A stretch of 38,187 nucleotides of DNA from Candidatus Colwelliibacteriota bacterium (GCA_027448785.1 DAIDMW010000005.1:1-38187); one strand, 5' to 3'. Positions 6,618 through 14,562 are shown, counted from the stretch's first letter. A program made the numbers and translations. Notes: a model not told the origin generated them from the sequence alone.

Positions 6618-9365
6618 TTATTGACATGATTCGCATGTTTCTCCGACGACAAGAACGTCTCCCCGCTGCATTGGCGCCGTTTCTAGCGCAGGCGCCGCCG
6701 GCAGATCCTCAAACTTCTTATTGATGTCTAAAGTGCTCTTTTCGACAGCCGAGGCCCCCAAAGTGCGCAAGTAGTAAGTGGTCTTCAGCCCCATCCTCCA
6801 GGCGGTAAGATACACGTCGGAGATGAAGGAGCCGGAGTGGCTCGAGGTGAAAATATTCACCGACTGGCTTTGGTCGATCCATTTATTGCGGTAAGCGGCG
6901 TGCTTCACCAGCCAGGCCGGATCGATCTCGAATGTTTCCTGATACTTCAGTTTCAGGCGTAGCGGAATCTCGGGGATGAAAGATATGTTGCCGTCGAAGT
7001 ATTTTATCTTCTCCAACGTCCCTCGGTCCCACAAATCCAGTTTCTTGAGATCCTCCACCAGGTATTCGTTGATGACCGTAAACTCCCCGCTGAAGTTAGA
7101 TTTTACGTAAACGTTCTTGTAAATCGGTTCGATCGAAGGGTAAACGCCGGAGATATTGCTGATGGTTGCGGTCGGGGCGATGGCCATGCAGTTCGAATTA
7201 CGCATCCCGTATTTCTTGATGTGCTCGCGAACCGGCTCCCAGTCCATCCGCGAGGTGTAGCCGACTCCGGTCGGCAACCCTCTCTCTTCTTCGAGCATCT
7301 TGAAGGTGTCTAAGGGCAGTAAATTTCGCTCCCACTTAGATCCCTTGTAGCTTTCATATGCCCCCTTCTCCTTAGCCAACTCCGAGGAGCTTAGGATCGC
7401 GTGATAGGAGATAAACTCTTGTAACTCGTCGGAAAAAGCAACCGCTTCGTCACTGGCGAATCCGAGGTCCAGCTTGTAGAGCGCATCCTGCATGCCCATA
7501 ACGCCGAGTCCAACGGGGCGGTGGCGTAAGTTGGAGGCCTCCGCCTCGGGAGTGGGGTAAAAATTGATGTCGATGACGTTGTCGAGCATGCGCATCGCGG
7601 TTTTCACCGTTTTTTGCAGTAGCTCCTTGTCGAGCTTGCCGTTTGCGACGTGAGCCGCGACATTGATCGAACCGAGGTTGCAGACGGCGGTCTCCTCCTT
7701 TGAAGTGTTAAGCGTTATCTCGGTGCAAAGATTGGAGCTGTGAACCACGCCGACGTGATCCTGCGGCGAGCGGATATTGCACGGGTCTTTGAATGTTATC
7801 CACGGATGCCCGGTCTCGAAGAGCATTGTGACCATATGCCGCCACAAATCCTTGGCCGGCACCCTCTTCCAAAGATTAATCTTTCCCTCATCGGCCATTT
7901 TCTCATACTCGACATACTGTTCCTCAAATTTGCGACCATAGATGTGGTGCAAATCCGGAGTCTCATCGGGAGAAAAAAGAGTCCACTGGCCGCCTTCCAT
8001 CACCCGCTTCATAAACAGGTCGGGAATCCAGACCGCGATATTGGTATCGTGCGTGCGCCGCCGCTCGTCGCCGGTATTCTTCCTCAGTTCGATAAAGCTC
8101 TCTATGTCGTAGTGCCAAGCTTCCAGATATACGCAAGCCGCGCCGCGCCTTTTTCCGCTGCGGTTGATGGCGGCGGTAGTCGCGTCGACAATCTTTAGAA
8201 ACGGTATCACTCCCTGGCTTTGAACGTTGGTGCTTTTGATGAGCGCGCCTGTGCCGCGGATGTTCGTCCAATCGTTGCCGATGCCGCCGGACCATTTGGC
8301 TAGCTCCGCGTCGTCGGCAATGCACTTGAAGATGTGCTTTAAGTCGTCCTCGACGGTGGTTATATAGCAGGAGCTCATCTGCGGATGGGTGGTCCCGGAA
8401 TGAAACAAGGTCGGCGTCGAAGTTACGTAAAGAAGGTTTGATAAGACGTTGTAAAACTCGACGGCGGAAGCATTTTTGTCTTTTTCGTTTATAGAAAGAC
8501 CCATCGCTACGCGCATCCAAAAGTACTGCGGCGTCTCCAAGATGTTTTGCTCGTAATCCCTCAGGAAGTAGCGATCATACAGAGTTTGCATCCCAAGGTA
8601 GCGGAAAAGGTTGTCGCGGCCGAGATCGAGCGCCGCGGACAGCTTTTTAAAGTCATACTCGAGCATTTTTGGATCGATGCGGCCGATCTCCACTCCTTTC
8701 TTGATGCTGTTCTTCAGTCCCTCGCGGTACTTTTCGGCAAAACCGGATTCAAACTCATAAATATCAAGCACCTCTTTATAAAGCTCATTTGCCAAAAGTT
8801 TGGATGCTAAGCTCGAGAAAACGGGATCGCGCTCGATGCGCCCGCGGAAAGACATAAGAAGTGCCGTATTTATCTCTTGAGTAGAGATGCCGTCGTAGAT
8901 GCTCCGTTTACACTCATTTACCACTTCCGCAACGTCGACTTCCTCGCCTTTAAAAAGCGAGCGCAGCAAACCTTCAATCTCTTTAATATCGAACTTTGTT
9001 AGCGACCCGTTCCGCTTCTTGACCTGCAGCTCGCTCCTCTCGATCTTTTCCAACAGCTCTTCTTGCTTGTGCTTCCGTAAGTCTGCTCTCTCCTGGCGGT
9101 ATATGATGTATGATTTTGCAATATCAAAATAACCGTTCTCCACCAGCTTCTTCTCGACCAAGTCTTGGACTCGCTCCACTTCGGGAGTTTCATAAGAGAA
9201 CAAGTTTTCCAATTCCAAAACGACGCTGTCGGTAACGACAAGCGTCGCTTCTTTGTTCTCATCGCCGGTCACGGCCAGGAAAGCCTTGCTCACGGCCGAT
9301 TCTATTTTTGAGCGGTCGAAATCCACGATTCGTCCGTCCCTTTTCTTTATCTTTTCTATGCTCAT
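6618..9365 (-). CDS. nrdA: Ribonucleotide reductase large subunit with two ATP-cone domains
   Basis: The catalytic alpha subunit (915 residues) reduces ribonucleoside diphosphates. Two ATP-cone allosteric domains lie at about residues 4-95 and 113-200. The core has C333 (MSSCY) and C562 (AVCNLGS) as the redox pair, N545/C547/E549 (NLCTE) with the thiyl Cys547, the Tyr pair Y864-Y865 for radical transfer, and a C-terminal CESC pair (911/914) that exchanges with thioredoxin or glutaredoxin. It is first in an nrdA-nrdB operon. The ATG at 9365 has no Shine-Dalgarno; a TATAAT at 9445-9450 may drive it. I see no NrdR box pair upstream. Two cones suggest elaborate dATP control, as in some chlamydial enzymes. 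Confidence 0.97.
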   Translation of the reverse strand: MSIEKIKKRDGRIVDFDRSKIESAVSKAFLAVTGDENKEATLVVTDSVVLELENLFSYETPEVERVQDLVEKKLVENGYFDIAKSYIIYRQERADLRKHKQEELLEKIERSELQVKKRNGSLTKFDIKEIEGLLRSLFKGEEVDVAEVVNECKRSIYDGISTQEINTALLMSFRGRIERDPVFSSLASKLLANELYKEVLDIYEFESGFAEKYREGLKNSIKKGVEIGRIDPKMLEYDFKKLSAALDLGRDNLFRYLGMQTLYDRYFLRDYEQNILETPQYFWMRVAMGLSINEKDKNASAVEFYNVLSNLLYVTSTPTLFHSGTTHPQMSSCYITTVEDDLKHIFKCIADDAELAKWSGGIGNDWTNIRGTGALIKSTNVQSQGVIPFLKIVDATTAAINRSGKRRGAACVYLEAWHYDIESFIELRKNTGDERRRTHDTNIAVWIPDLFMKRVMEGGQWTLFSPDETPDLHHIYGRKFEEQYVEYEKMADEGKINLWKRVPAKDLWRHMVTMLFETGHPWITFKDPCNIRSPQDHVGVVHSSNLCTEITLNTSKEETAVCNLGSINVAAHVANGKLDKELLQKTVKTAMRMLDNVIDINFYPTPEAEASNLRHRPVGLGVMGMQDALYKLDLGFASDEAVAFSDELQEFISYHAILSSSELAKEKGAYESYKGSKWERNLLPLDTFKMLEEERGLPTGVGYTSRMDWEPVREHIKKYGMRNSNCMAIAPTATISNISGVYPSIEPIYKNVYVKSNFSGEFTVINEYLVEDLKKLDLWDRGTLEKIKYFDGNISFIPEIPLRLKLKYQETFEIDPAWLVKHAAYRNKWIDQSQSVNIFTSSHSGSFISDVYLTAWRMGLKTTYYLRTLGASAVEKSTLDINKKFEDLPAAPALETAPMQRGDVLVVGETCESCQ

Positions 9366-9444
9366 TGGTTTTTTAGAGGTTAGTTTTCCCGGGGTTGCTG
9401 TCTTAAGCTTCCCTGTTTTTTTCTCGGCCTTGTTTTAGTACTTC

Positions 9445-9450
9445 ATTATA
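9445..9450 (-). promoter_or_regulatory. nrdA: Candidate -10 for the nrdAB operon
   Basis: The minus strand reads TATAAT in the 196-nt gap between nrdA and the divergent glycosylase gene. No good -35 is seen, so the call rests on the hexamer and its position about 80 nt before the start codon. Confidence 0.35.
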
Positions 9451-9548
9451 CCCGACCGCTTCCCGCTATTCTGGGGAAAACTATTTTTAGCGGTGTATTA
9501 AAACGCCTTGCCAGCTCTTGACACTTAAACGCCAAGCGCTGACTGTTG

Positions 9549-9554
9549 TATACT
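9549..9554 (+). promoter_or_regulatory. -10 box placed for a leaderless start of the glycosylase gene
   Basis: TATACT is followed by TTGTGCA (7 nt) and ATG at 9562. A perfect TTGACA at 9518-9523 is 25 nt away, too far to pair with it in the usual way; no closer -35 is convincing. Confidence 0.45.
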
Positions 9555-9561
9555 TTGTGCA

Positions 9562-10221
9562 ATGGACAAGTCTGAGGAGTTGAAAAGGCTGGAAGAGGAG
9601 ACGCGTTCCGACGGCAATCTGCCGCTTTTGGAAGCCAGCTTGGTTTTCGGAGAAGGCGCATCCGGCGCTAAAGTTCTGTTTATCGGCGAAGCGCCTGGAT
9701 ACCACGAGGACCAGCAGGGCCGCCCTTTCGTCGGCCAGGCCGGAAAGCTTTTAGACAAGCTGATCGCCTCGGTAGGCTGGGAGCGAAAAGACGTGTATAT
9801 AACAAACATCGTCAAGCGCCGTCCACCCAACAACCGCGACCCCCTGCCGGAAGAGATAGCCGCTTATGCTCCTTATTTAAAAAGGCAAATCGAGATAATA
9901 GACCCGAAGATTATCGCCACCCTCGGCCGATTTTCAATGAACTACTTCCTGCCAGAAACCAAAATTTCCAAGGACCGCGGCAAGGCCTTCGTTTTGAAAG
10001 GGAAAATAATATTTCCTCTCTATCATCCCGCGGCTGCTTTGCGCTCGACGACGGTCGCAAACGACCTAACAGCCGACTTTGCCAAGCTACCAAAAGTTCT
10101 ACGCGACTATAGTAAGATAATCGCCTCCGTCTCCACCAAAAAAGGGGCCGAAAAGGAAACATCATCCTACCGCGCCAATCAAAAAGAAGCACGACCGGAA
10201 GAAAACACTCAACTGCTTTAA
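9562..10221 (+). CDS. Family-4-type uracil-DNA glycosylase lacking all Fe-S cysteines
   Basis: A DNA repair enzyme that removes uracil from DNA, 219 residues. Family-4 motifs are clear: GEAPGYHEDQQGRPFVGQAG (42-61), the VYITNIVKRRPPNNRDP stretch (78-94) and HPAAALR (155-161). Family 4 normally carries a 4Fe-4S cluster on four Cys. This protein has no Cys at all: the usual VKCRPP is VKRRPP (Arg86), the second is Tyr102 (EIAAYAPYL), and the N-terminal pair near residues 14-20 is absent. The fold must be held another way. A basic, low-complexity tail follows residue 188. The gene is divergent from nrdAB and has no Shine-Dalgarno. Glycosylase assignment is firm from the motifs; activity without the cluster is unknown. 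Confidence 0.9.
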   Translation: MDKSEELKRLEEETRSDGNLPLLEASLVFGEGASGAKVLFIGEAPGYHEDQQGRPFVGQAGKLLDKLIASVGWERKDVYITNIVKRRPPNNRDPLPEEIAAYAPYLKRQIEIIDPKIIATLGRFSMNYFLPETKISKDRGKAFVLKGKIIFPLYHPAAALRSTTVANDLTADFAKLPKVLRDYSKIIASVSTKKGAEKETSSYRANQKEARPEENTQLL

Positions 10222-10294
10222 AAAACTTCGTTCTAGGTGGCGAAGCAATAACTAGTTGTCCGTTAATTTAACCGCAGTATATTTAATTAAATTA

Positions 10295-10754
10295 TTACTT
10301 CACAAACCCCAAATACTTGTCCCAGAACTTTTTTTAAGCCGCCAATACTTATTAGCTTCTCCATTTACAGACGAATCGGAAAATTCACTTAGAGCCCGCG
10401 CTACCTTTAAATTGAGGTCTGGTTTTATAGGAGGAAGCTTGGACTTGGTAGCGACAAACTTTCCATTTTTTCTCCTAACCTTAACCACCACAGATCTCTC
10501 TCGATAATCCGGGCTTGAAATAGTTATACCTGTTGGAAATTTTTTACATCTCCTAGATAAGCGTTAAAGTATAATGCTCCGCATATATTGGTGAAGTCCT
10601 TCCGAGTTAACTTATCCCTTTTGAAATCTCTGACTGACTTCTTGTAGAAGATACCGGTTATCTGCTTAACGGTCGGCTTTTTGCGATCATTAAACCACAA
10701 CTTAACTAACGAAAGGGTAGAATATTTTTCCATCAACTTTCTAAATTCACTCAT
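10295..10754 (-). pseudogene. Frameshifted paralogue of the 122-aa protein at 21650-22018
   Basis: Two reading frames carry one protein. From ATG 10754 the first frame reads MSEFRKLMEKYS and includes GIFYKKSVRDFKRDKLTRKD and CGALYFNAYLGD, matching the intact copy (DIFYKAARDF, CDILYFDTYL), then stops at 10524. The next frame carries LSEFSDSSVNGEANKYWRLKK, matching MLKFSDPYGEEADDKWRLKE. A further -1 shift in a run of seven A (10329-10335) restores the family's C-terminus KFWDKYLGFVK. The first break lies near a run of six A (10540-10545). The region also has about 25-35 residues not in the intact copy. It could be a decayed gene, or one with programmed frameshifts or sequencing errors; decay is simplest. 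No function is known. Confidence 0.75.
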
Positions 10755-10770
10755 ATAAATAAACCACCAT

Positions 10771-10795
10771 GGATTAAGGAGGGACGTCCTTAACC
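10771..10795. other. Hairpin GGATTAAGGA / TCCTTAACC
   Basis: A near-palindrome just upstream of the pseudogene start and downstream of the 234-aa gene. Neither strand has a U-tract after it, so it is not a classical terminator; it could be an operator or an RNA end structure. The rest of 10755-10901 shows nothing else I can name. Confidence 0.4.
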
Positions 10796-10901
10796 AAGGT
10801 ACAAAACCCCACTTACTGTTTTGCTTCTGATCTTGTTTTTTATGGTATAGCGCCGACTCTGGAGCGTTAATGAGCTACCGCACCGATTGCAGCGTGGCGA
10901 T

Positions 10902-11606
10902 TCACCTATCGATTGACTTAACCGCGGTAACTGGGCCGCTTGAAGAAACAATAAAATCATAATCATAAAACCTGCTCCTCGATGGAATAACAATATTTTT
11001 ACGTCCGCCAAGCTCTTTGAGCGCCGCTTCGTCAATCAACTTAATCAATCCAAAGTTTTTAACCTTAGCGCGGCCGTATCGAATTCTTATATAGCCACCC
11101 ATACCCCTCAGGTAATACCCTATAGGCGTATATGTTTTTCTCTCTTTATTAGCACTATAACGAAAATGGTTGTTTCTCGCATGCAGGTTTCCCACTACCA
11201 ATAAATATTTTTCTCCTTCCCTAATGCGTTTCTTTATATTACTAGCGGTTTTAAGCTCGCCTTCATTCCATTTTTTCGCTTCATGCGTTATAGCCACAAC
11301 CTCTTTCCCCTGACTAAATAAATATTTGAACAGTTCAATATGCTCTTGCCCTATCAACCCACTGTCTGACACCCAAATTTCCTTTTTTAGTCCTTTATAC
11401 AATGGCTTTGAGTCTCCGTTTTTTAATGAACGCAGGCGTTTGTTCCAGCGCACCGGCAACTCCATGAATACCGTATCTATATCAAATTTATCAACAAAAA
11501 TTCGGATGACTTCAATATTAATTTTTGCGCCATGAACCTCCCCTAATACTATTAGGGGTTTACCGCTAAATTTATTTAATATGTTTTTCCAGGACGACAT
11601 AAACAT
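10902..11606 (-). CDS. TIKI/TraB/PrgY-superfamily-like protein, predicted metal-dependent
   Basis: A 234-residue protein with the paired GX2H signature of the TIKI/TraB/EreA-ChaN superfamily: GEVH at 22-25, an acidic FMELP at 47-51, and GNLHAR at 139-144. In TIKI proteases the two GX2H motifs and a Glu form the metal site; EreA-like members are esterases, so the exact chemistry is open. No signal peptide or membrane segment is obvious. Two ATGs (11606, 11600) can start it; neither has a Shine-Dalgarno. It begins 6 nt after the A/T tail of the terminator that ends the graspetide precursor unit, on the same strand, so readthrough could link them. A role in processing the peptide is a guess from position only. 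Confidence 0.65.
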   Translation of the reverse strand: MFMSSWKNILNKFSGKPLIVLGEVHGAKINIEVIRIFVDKFDIDTVFMELPVRWNKRLRSLKNGDSKPLYKGLKKEIWVSDSGLIGQEHIELFKYLFSQGKEVVAITHEAKKWNEGELKTASNIKKRIREGEKYLLVVGNLHARNNHFRYSANKERKTYTPIGYYLRGMGGYIRIRYGRAKVKNFGLIKLIDEAALKELGGRKNIVIPSRSRFYDYDFIVSSSGPVTAVKSIDR

Positions 11607-11611
11607 TATTT

Positions 11612-11653
11612 AAAATAAAAAGGGGCGCTGGTATAATTATACATACCAGCGCC
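11612..11653 (-). terminator. Strong terminator after the precursor peptide gene
   Basis: Stem GGCGCTGGTA (11624-11633) pairs perfectly with TACCAGCGCC (11644-11653). The loop region contains the palindrome TATAATTATA. On the minus strand the stem is followed by CCTTTTTATTTT. It lies 15 nt after the precursor stop. Confidence 0.88.
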
Positions 11654-11668
11654 GAGCTGAGTACTGCC

Positions 11669-11800
11669 TTAATCAGAGTCGTCAGGGTCGCTGCCCTTCC
11701 ACGTGGTCTTCGTAGCCGTACCGGCTGCGATGACTCGTGTCTCCTCCTCAGAAACCGGAGTTGCTATAAGCATAGCAAACACTTCTGGAACCAGATCCAC
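11669..11800 (-). CDS. Candidate graspetide precursor peptide (43 aa)
   Basis: A 43-residue peptide encoded right after the ATP-grasp ligase, 34 nt from its stop, with GTG start preceded by AAAGGGGGTGAG. Residues 1-27 look like a leader (MDLVPEVFAMLIATPV, then SEEETRVIAAG). The C-terminal 16 residues are packed with side chains used in graspetide macrocycles: Thr28, 30, 32, 33, Lys31, 35 and Ser37 as donors, then Asp38, 40, 41 and 43 as acceptors (TTWKGSDPDDSD). The segment T-W-K-G-S-D-P-D-D recalls the microviridin core T-x-K-x-P-S-D-x-E-E with one residue fewer. No PFFARFL leader motif is present. The gene is closed by its own terminator. That it is translated and modified is inference; position, ribosome binding site and composition all agree. 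Confidence 0.75.
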   Translation of the reverse strand: MDLVPEVFAMLIATPVSEEETRVIAAGTATKTTWKGSDPDDSD

Positions 11801-11834
11801 GACCTCACCCCCTTTCAAAGCCTTGTTGTTATGA

Positions 11835-12800
11835 TCACGCCCTCTTGGAGAGCAGTCTAACCATAGTTTGTAGAATAGGTTGGTGAGTCAACTCTTCTAC
11901 CCAAAGCCACTGACCGTTGGGGTTAATCTCAAGAAAAACATATTCCCCCTCTGGAGTACATATCAGGTCTATAGCACCGAAATGCAAGTCAAACTTGCGC
12001 ACGATTTCTAAACACTTGTCTTCAATGTCGCGCGGCAAAGCGTATGAAGTAACCGGCACTCTACCAAAAACCACCCCGTCTCTCCAATCAATTTTCGACG
12101 CTTCATCGCTTTGGGAATCAATCTTTGCGGAAAAGACAGCGTCGCCCACAACAGTTACCCGAACCTCGAAGGATTTTTCCACATACTCTTGGAATATTCC
12201 TCCGCTGTTACGGATAAGGTTAATGTCGTGCATCTCCTTTTGCGTCACTACAGTTGTAGGAACTCCCCAAACTGCATCACCGCTTCCAGGTTCGATGGTC
12301 GGAAACCGCAAGGTTTTATAGATCACCCTACCTTTACAAAAGCCAAAAAACCGTTCCACCTCTCTTGGAGAATTAGTGATAATCGTGCGAGGAGTTTTTA
12401 AACCAACGCTTCTAGCTAAGTTGAGTTGTAATCCTTTGTGACGAGACTGAGTTAATGCGGTAAGTTTACTAACCCAAAACGCGTCTCCCAAACCGAAATA
12501 GAGATGCTCTAGAAATTCTTTCAACTCTCGATCTGCAAACTTTCTTTGTCCAGCGTCAGCGACGTTGATCTTAATAGGTTCTGGGCGTCTATATAAGACG
12601 CTTCTAATCTCTGACAATTGAACGTCCTCTCCTTTTAAAGTAATTTTTCCACCATGCGGAGAGAAAAACGATAACTCTGCCCCATCTTCAAAGAAGTGAT
12701 CGGTGTCAAGTCGAACAATCGCTTCTCCTGCATTAATTAAAGCGCTCCCTACAACGTCACTGTGTACGTCTAAACTATTAGAGATTATCAGTACAGACAA
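11835..12800 (-). CDS. MvdD/MdnC-type ATP-grasp ligase (graspetide synthetase)
   Basis: A 321-residue ATP-grasp enzyme of the ribosomal-peptide maturase group, which uses ATP to join Ser/Thr or Lys side chains of a precursor to Asp/Glu, forming omega-ester or omega-amide rings. Group hallmarks: the pre-ATP-grasp domain (NSLDVHSDVV, RLDTDHF at 30-36, SVLYRRPEP at 67-75), the linker LTALTQSRHKGLQLNLARSV, VIYKTLR (159-165), QEYVEKSFEVRVTVVGD (204-220), KIDSQSDEASKIDWR (226-240) and EINPNGQWLWVEELT (291-305), with the Mg-ligand Glu/Asn. The TTG start at 12800 is set by AAAGGAGGAG 6-8 nt upstream. It is the first gene of a unit with the precursor at 11669-11800. Only one ligase is present, so an MdnC-like ester former is the best guess. 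Confidence 0.88.
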   Translation of the reverse strand: MSVLIISNSLDVHSDVVGSALINAGEAIVRLDTDHFFEDGAELSFFSPHGGKITLKGEDVQLSEIRSVLYRRPEPIKINVADAGQRKFADRELKEFLEHLYFGLGDAFWVSKLTALTQSRHKGLQLNLARSVGLKTPRTIITNSPREVERFFGFCKGRVIYKTLRFPTIEPGSGDAVWGVPTTVVTQKEMHDINLIRNSGGIFQEYVEKSFEVRVTVVGDAVFSAKIDSQSDEASKIDWRDGVVFGRVPVTSYALPRDIEDKCLEIVRKFDLHFGAIDLICTPEGEYVFLEINPNGQWLWVEELTHQPILQTMVRLLSKRA

Positions 12801-12850
12801 GACAGACTCCTCCTTTAGCGCAAAAGATCAGCTTAATTTGTAACCGCTTT

Positions 12851-12879
12851 AATTATTAATTATCTATTAGATAAGTCAA
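12851..12879 (-). promoter_or_regulatory. Candidate promoter of the graspetide unit
   Basis: The minus strand has TTGACT (12874-12879) and, 17-18 nt on, an A/T-rich -10 region (TTATTA, about 12851-12857). It lies between the antiporter stop and the ligase ribosome binding site, within a notably A/T-rich 97-nt gap. Confidence 0.5.
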
Positions 12880-12897
12880 TAAACTTACATAAGTAAA

Positions 12898-14562
12898 TTA
12901 GATATCCATAACCTTTAGATCCGCCTCCTTTCTAGCTAACAAGCCGCTTAATGCCGCATCTTCAGAGACAGCGCGGGCGATCTCCGTTCCGCCCAAAAGC
13001 CGCGGCAGTATGACGTAATCTGCACCCGCGGCGTAGAGCTTCTTCGCCTCAGACTCGCTTTCCGAGGAAACGACCACCTTGGCCGACGGATTAAAGCGTC
13101 TGACTAGATTCACCAGCAACATGCTATCCCGCTGATCGGGAATGGTCGAGATCACCAAAGAAGCCTTATCCACTCCCGCCGCCTCGCGGACGTCGCTGTC
13201 CGAGACGTCGCCGTAAATCGCTCTCACTCCCTCGGTTTTCAGCTCCTTAATCACCTCCGGATCCAGATCGACGACTACCACCTCTTCCTTGCGCTTCTCC
13301 AAAGCGCGCAGGATGCTGCGTCCCATCCGGTGCGCGCCGACGAGCACAACGTGTCCCGAAAACTCTTTTTGTTCCTCTTCGCCGTTTTCGCCTTTCCTCT
13401 CGAACTTCTCCAGAATATCTCTAAACAAGGAGTAGATAGTGGTGTCGAAGGTTATAAAGTAAGAGGAGATGAAGATAGAGATGATGGCCGCGATGGTTAT
13501 TAACGACAACACTCCCCCGCTGATTTCTCCCCAGGTCATCGCCAGGGCGGCGATGACCAAGCCGAACTCCGAAACCTGGCCCAAGGATAAGCTACTGTAA
13601 AAAGAAGTCTTGGCGCGATATCCCGCCGCGCTGGAAATCAGGAAAACAATAACCGGCTTAAGTACCAGCACTAGAAGAGTTATCGCCAAAGCCGGCCAGA
13701 TATAAGCAAGACCATGGTAAGAAAAAACATCCGCTCCCAATCCGACGAAGAAAAGTATGATGAAAAAATCTCTTAAAGGGCGCAGCTCGGCACGGATTTG
13801 CAGGTGTTCGGAGGATCCGGCGAGCGCCAACCCCGCCAAGAAGCCGCCGACCTCGATGGATAATCCGATCCACGGCAGGCTGGCGAGCATCGCCACACCC
13901 AGTCCCCAAGCCAGGCCGAAAAGATATATCAGCTCGCGCGACTTGCCTAAAAAATCCAAGACAGCCGGCATCAGCTTTGAAGAAAGCATCACCGCAGCCA
14001 CGAATATCAGTCCGCGCAATAAAGTGAAGGCCATCGGCCAGCTCACTCCCCCGCCGTTGCGTAAATCGGCGGCGACCATTAAAGCGATGATTGCCGCCAA
14101 ATCTTGCAGCAAAAGGACGCTCAGCGAGATGCGCCCATGGAGGCTGTTCAGCTCTTTCTTTTCCGAGTAGATTTTTACAACAACGATAGTCGAGGAAAAA
14201 GTCGCGGCGAGCGCGATGTAGGCCACAGCCTGGCCGTGAAAACCGAGCCAGCCCGCGACTAACATTCCGGCCAAAAAGGTTAAGGCCATCTGACCGAAAC
14301 CGATAAAAAGAGTCCGCCAGCCGGCCTTAGCCAGGGAGCGGAAGTCCATCTCCAGCCCGACGATAAAAAGAAGAAGAGCGATGCCGATGCTAGAAAGCTG
14401 ATTAAGTAGATTTAGGTTCAAAGCCTCGGCATAACCGAAGTAACCGATGATCAGGCCAGCGATTATAAACCCGGTAATGGTCGGCTGCTTCAAGAAGCTC
14501 ACTAAAAACGCGCACAAGGCGGCGAGGATTACGGCGGCAGCTATTCCGACAAACAAGCTCAT
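12898..14562 (-). CDS. CPA2-family cation/proton antiporter with RCK (TrkA-N) domain
   Basis: A 554-residue inner-membrane Kef/KefB-type transporter, exchanging K+ or Na+ for H+. Residues 1-380 hold about 12 hydrophobic segments with family motifs (PTITGFIIAGLIIGYFGY, GIALLLFIVGLEMDF, FSSTIVVVKI, SVLLLQDLAAII, EVGGFLAGLAL, FVGLGADVF). After a charged linker rich in Lys and Glu, residues 403-520 form a nucleotide-binding RCK domain (VVLVGAHRMGRSILRAL; VVVDLDPE; the acidic D binds NAD ribose), so transport is probably gated by NAD(H). ATG at 14562 has no Shine-Dalgarno. It is monocistronic by layout: repeats lie upstream and the graspetide promoter downstream. Ion specificity cannot be read from the sequence. 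Confidence 0.93.
   Translation of the reverse strand: MSLFVGIAAAVILAALCAFLVSFLKQPTITGFIIAGLIIGYFGYAEALNLNLLNQLSSIGIALLLFIVGLEMDFRSLAKAGWRTLFIGFGQMALTFLAGMLVAGWLGFHGQAVAYIALAATFSSTIVVVKIYSEKKELNSLHGRISLSVLLLQDLAAIIALMVAADLRNGGGVSWPMAFTLLRGLIFVAAVMLSSKLMPAVLDFLGKSRELIYLFGLAWGLGVAMLASLPWIGLSIEVGGFLAGLALAGSSEHLQIRAELRPLRDFFIILFFVGLGADVFSYHGLAYIWPALAITLLVLVLKPVIVFLISSAAGYRAKTSFYSSLSLGQVSEFGLVIAALAMTWGEISGGVLSLITIAAIISIFISSYFITFDTTIYSLFRDILEKFERKGENGEEEQKEFSGHVVLVGAHRMGRSILRALEKRKEEVVVVDLDPEVIKELKTEGVRAIYGDVSDSDVREAAGVDKASLVISTIPDQRDSMLLVNLVRRFNPSAKVVVSSESESEAKKLYAAGADYVILPRLLGGTEIARAVSEDAALSGLLARKEADLKVMDI

Noticed and set aside
9518-9523. Perfect TTGACA upstream of the glycosylase gene
   Set aside because: It is 25 nt from the TATACT box, too far for a normal promoter spacer, and no other -10 fits at 16-18 nt.
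9366-9560. NrdR operator boxes in front of nrdA
   Set aside because: I looked for paired 16-bp NrdR-like boxes in the intergenic gap and saw none I could defend.
10210-10245. Terminator after the glycosylase gene
   Set aside because: CTTCG ... CGAAG gives only a 5-bp stem and no U-tract follows.
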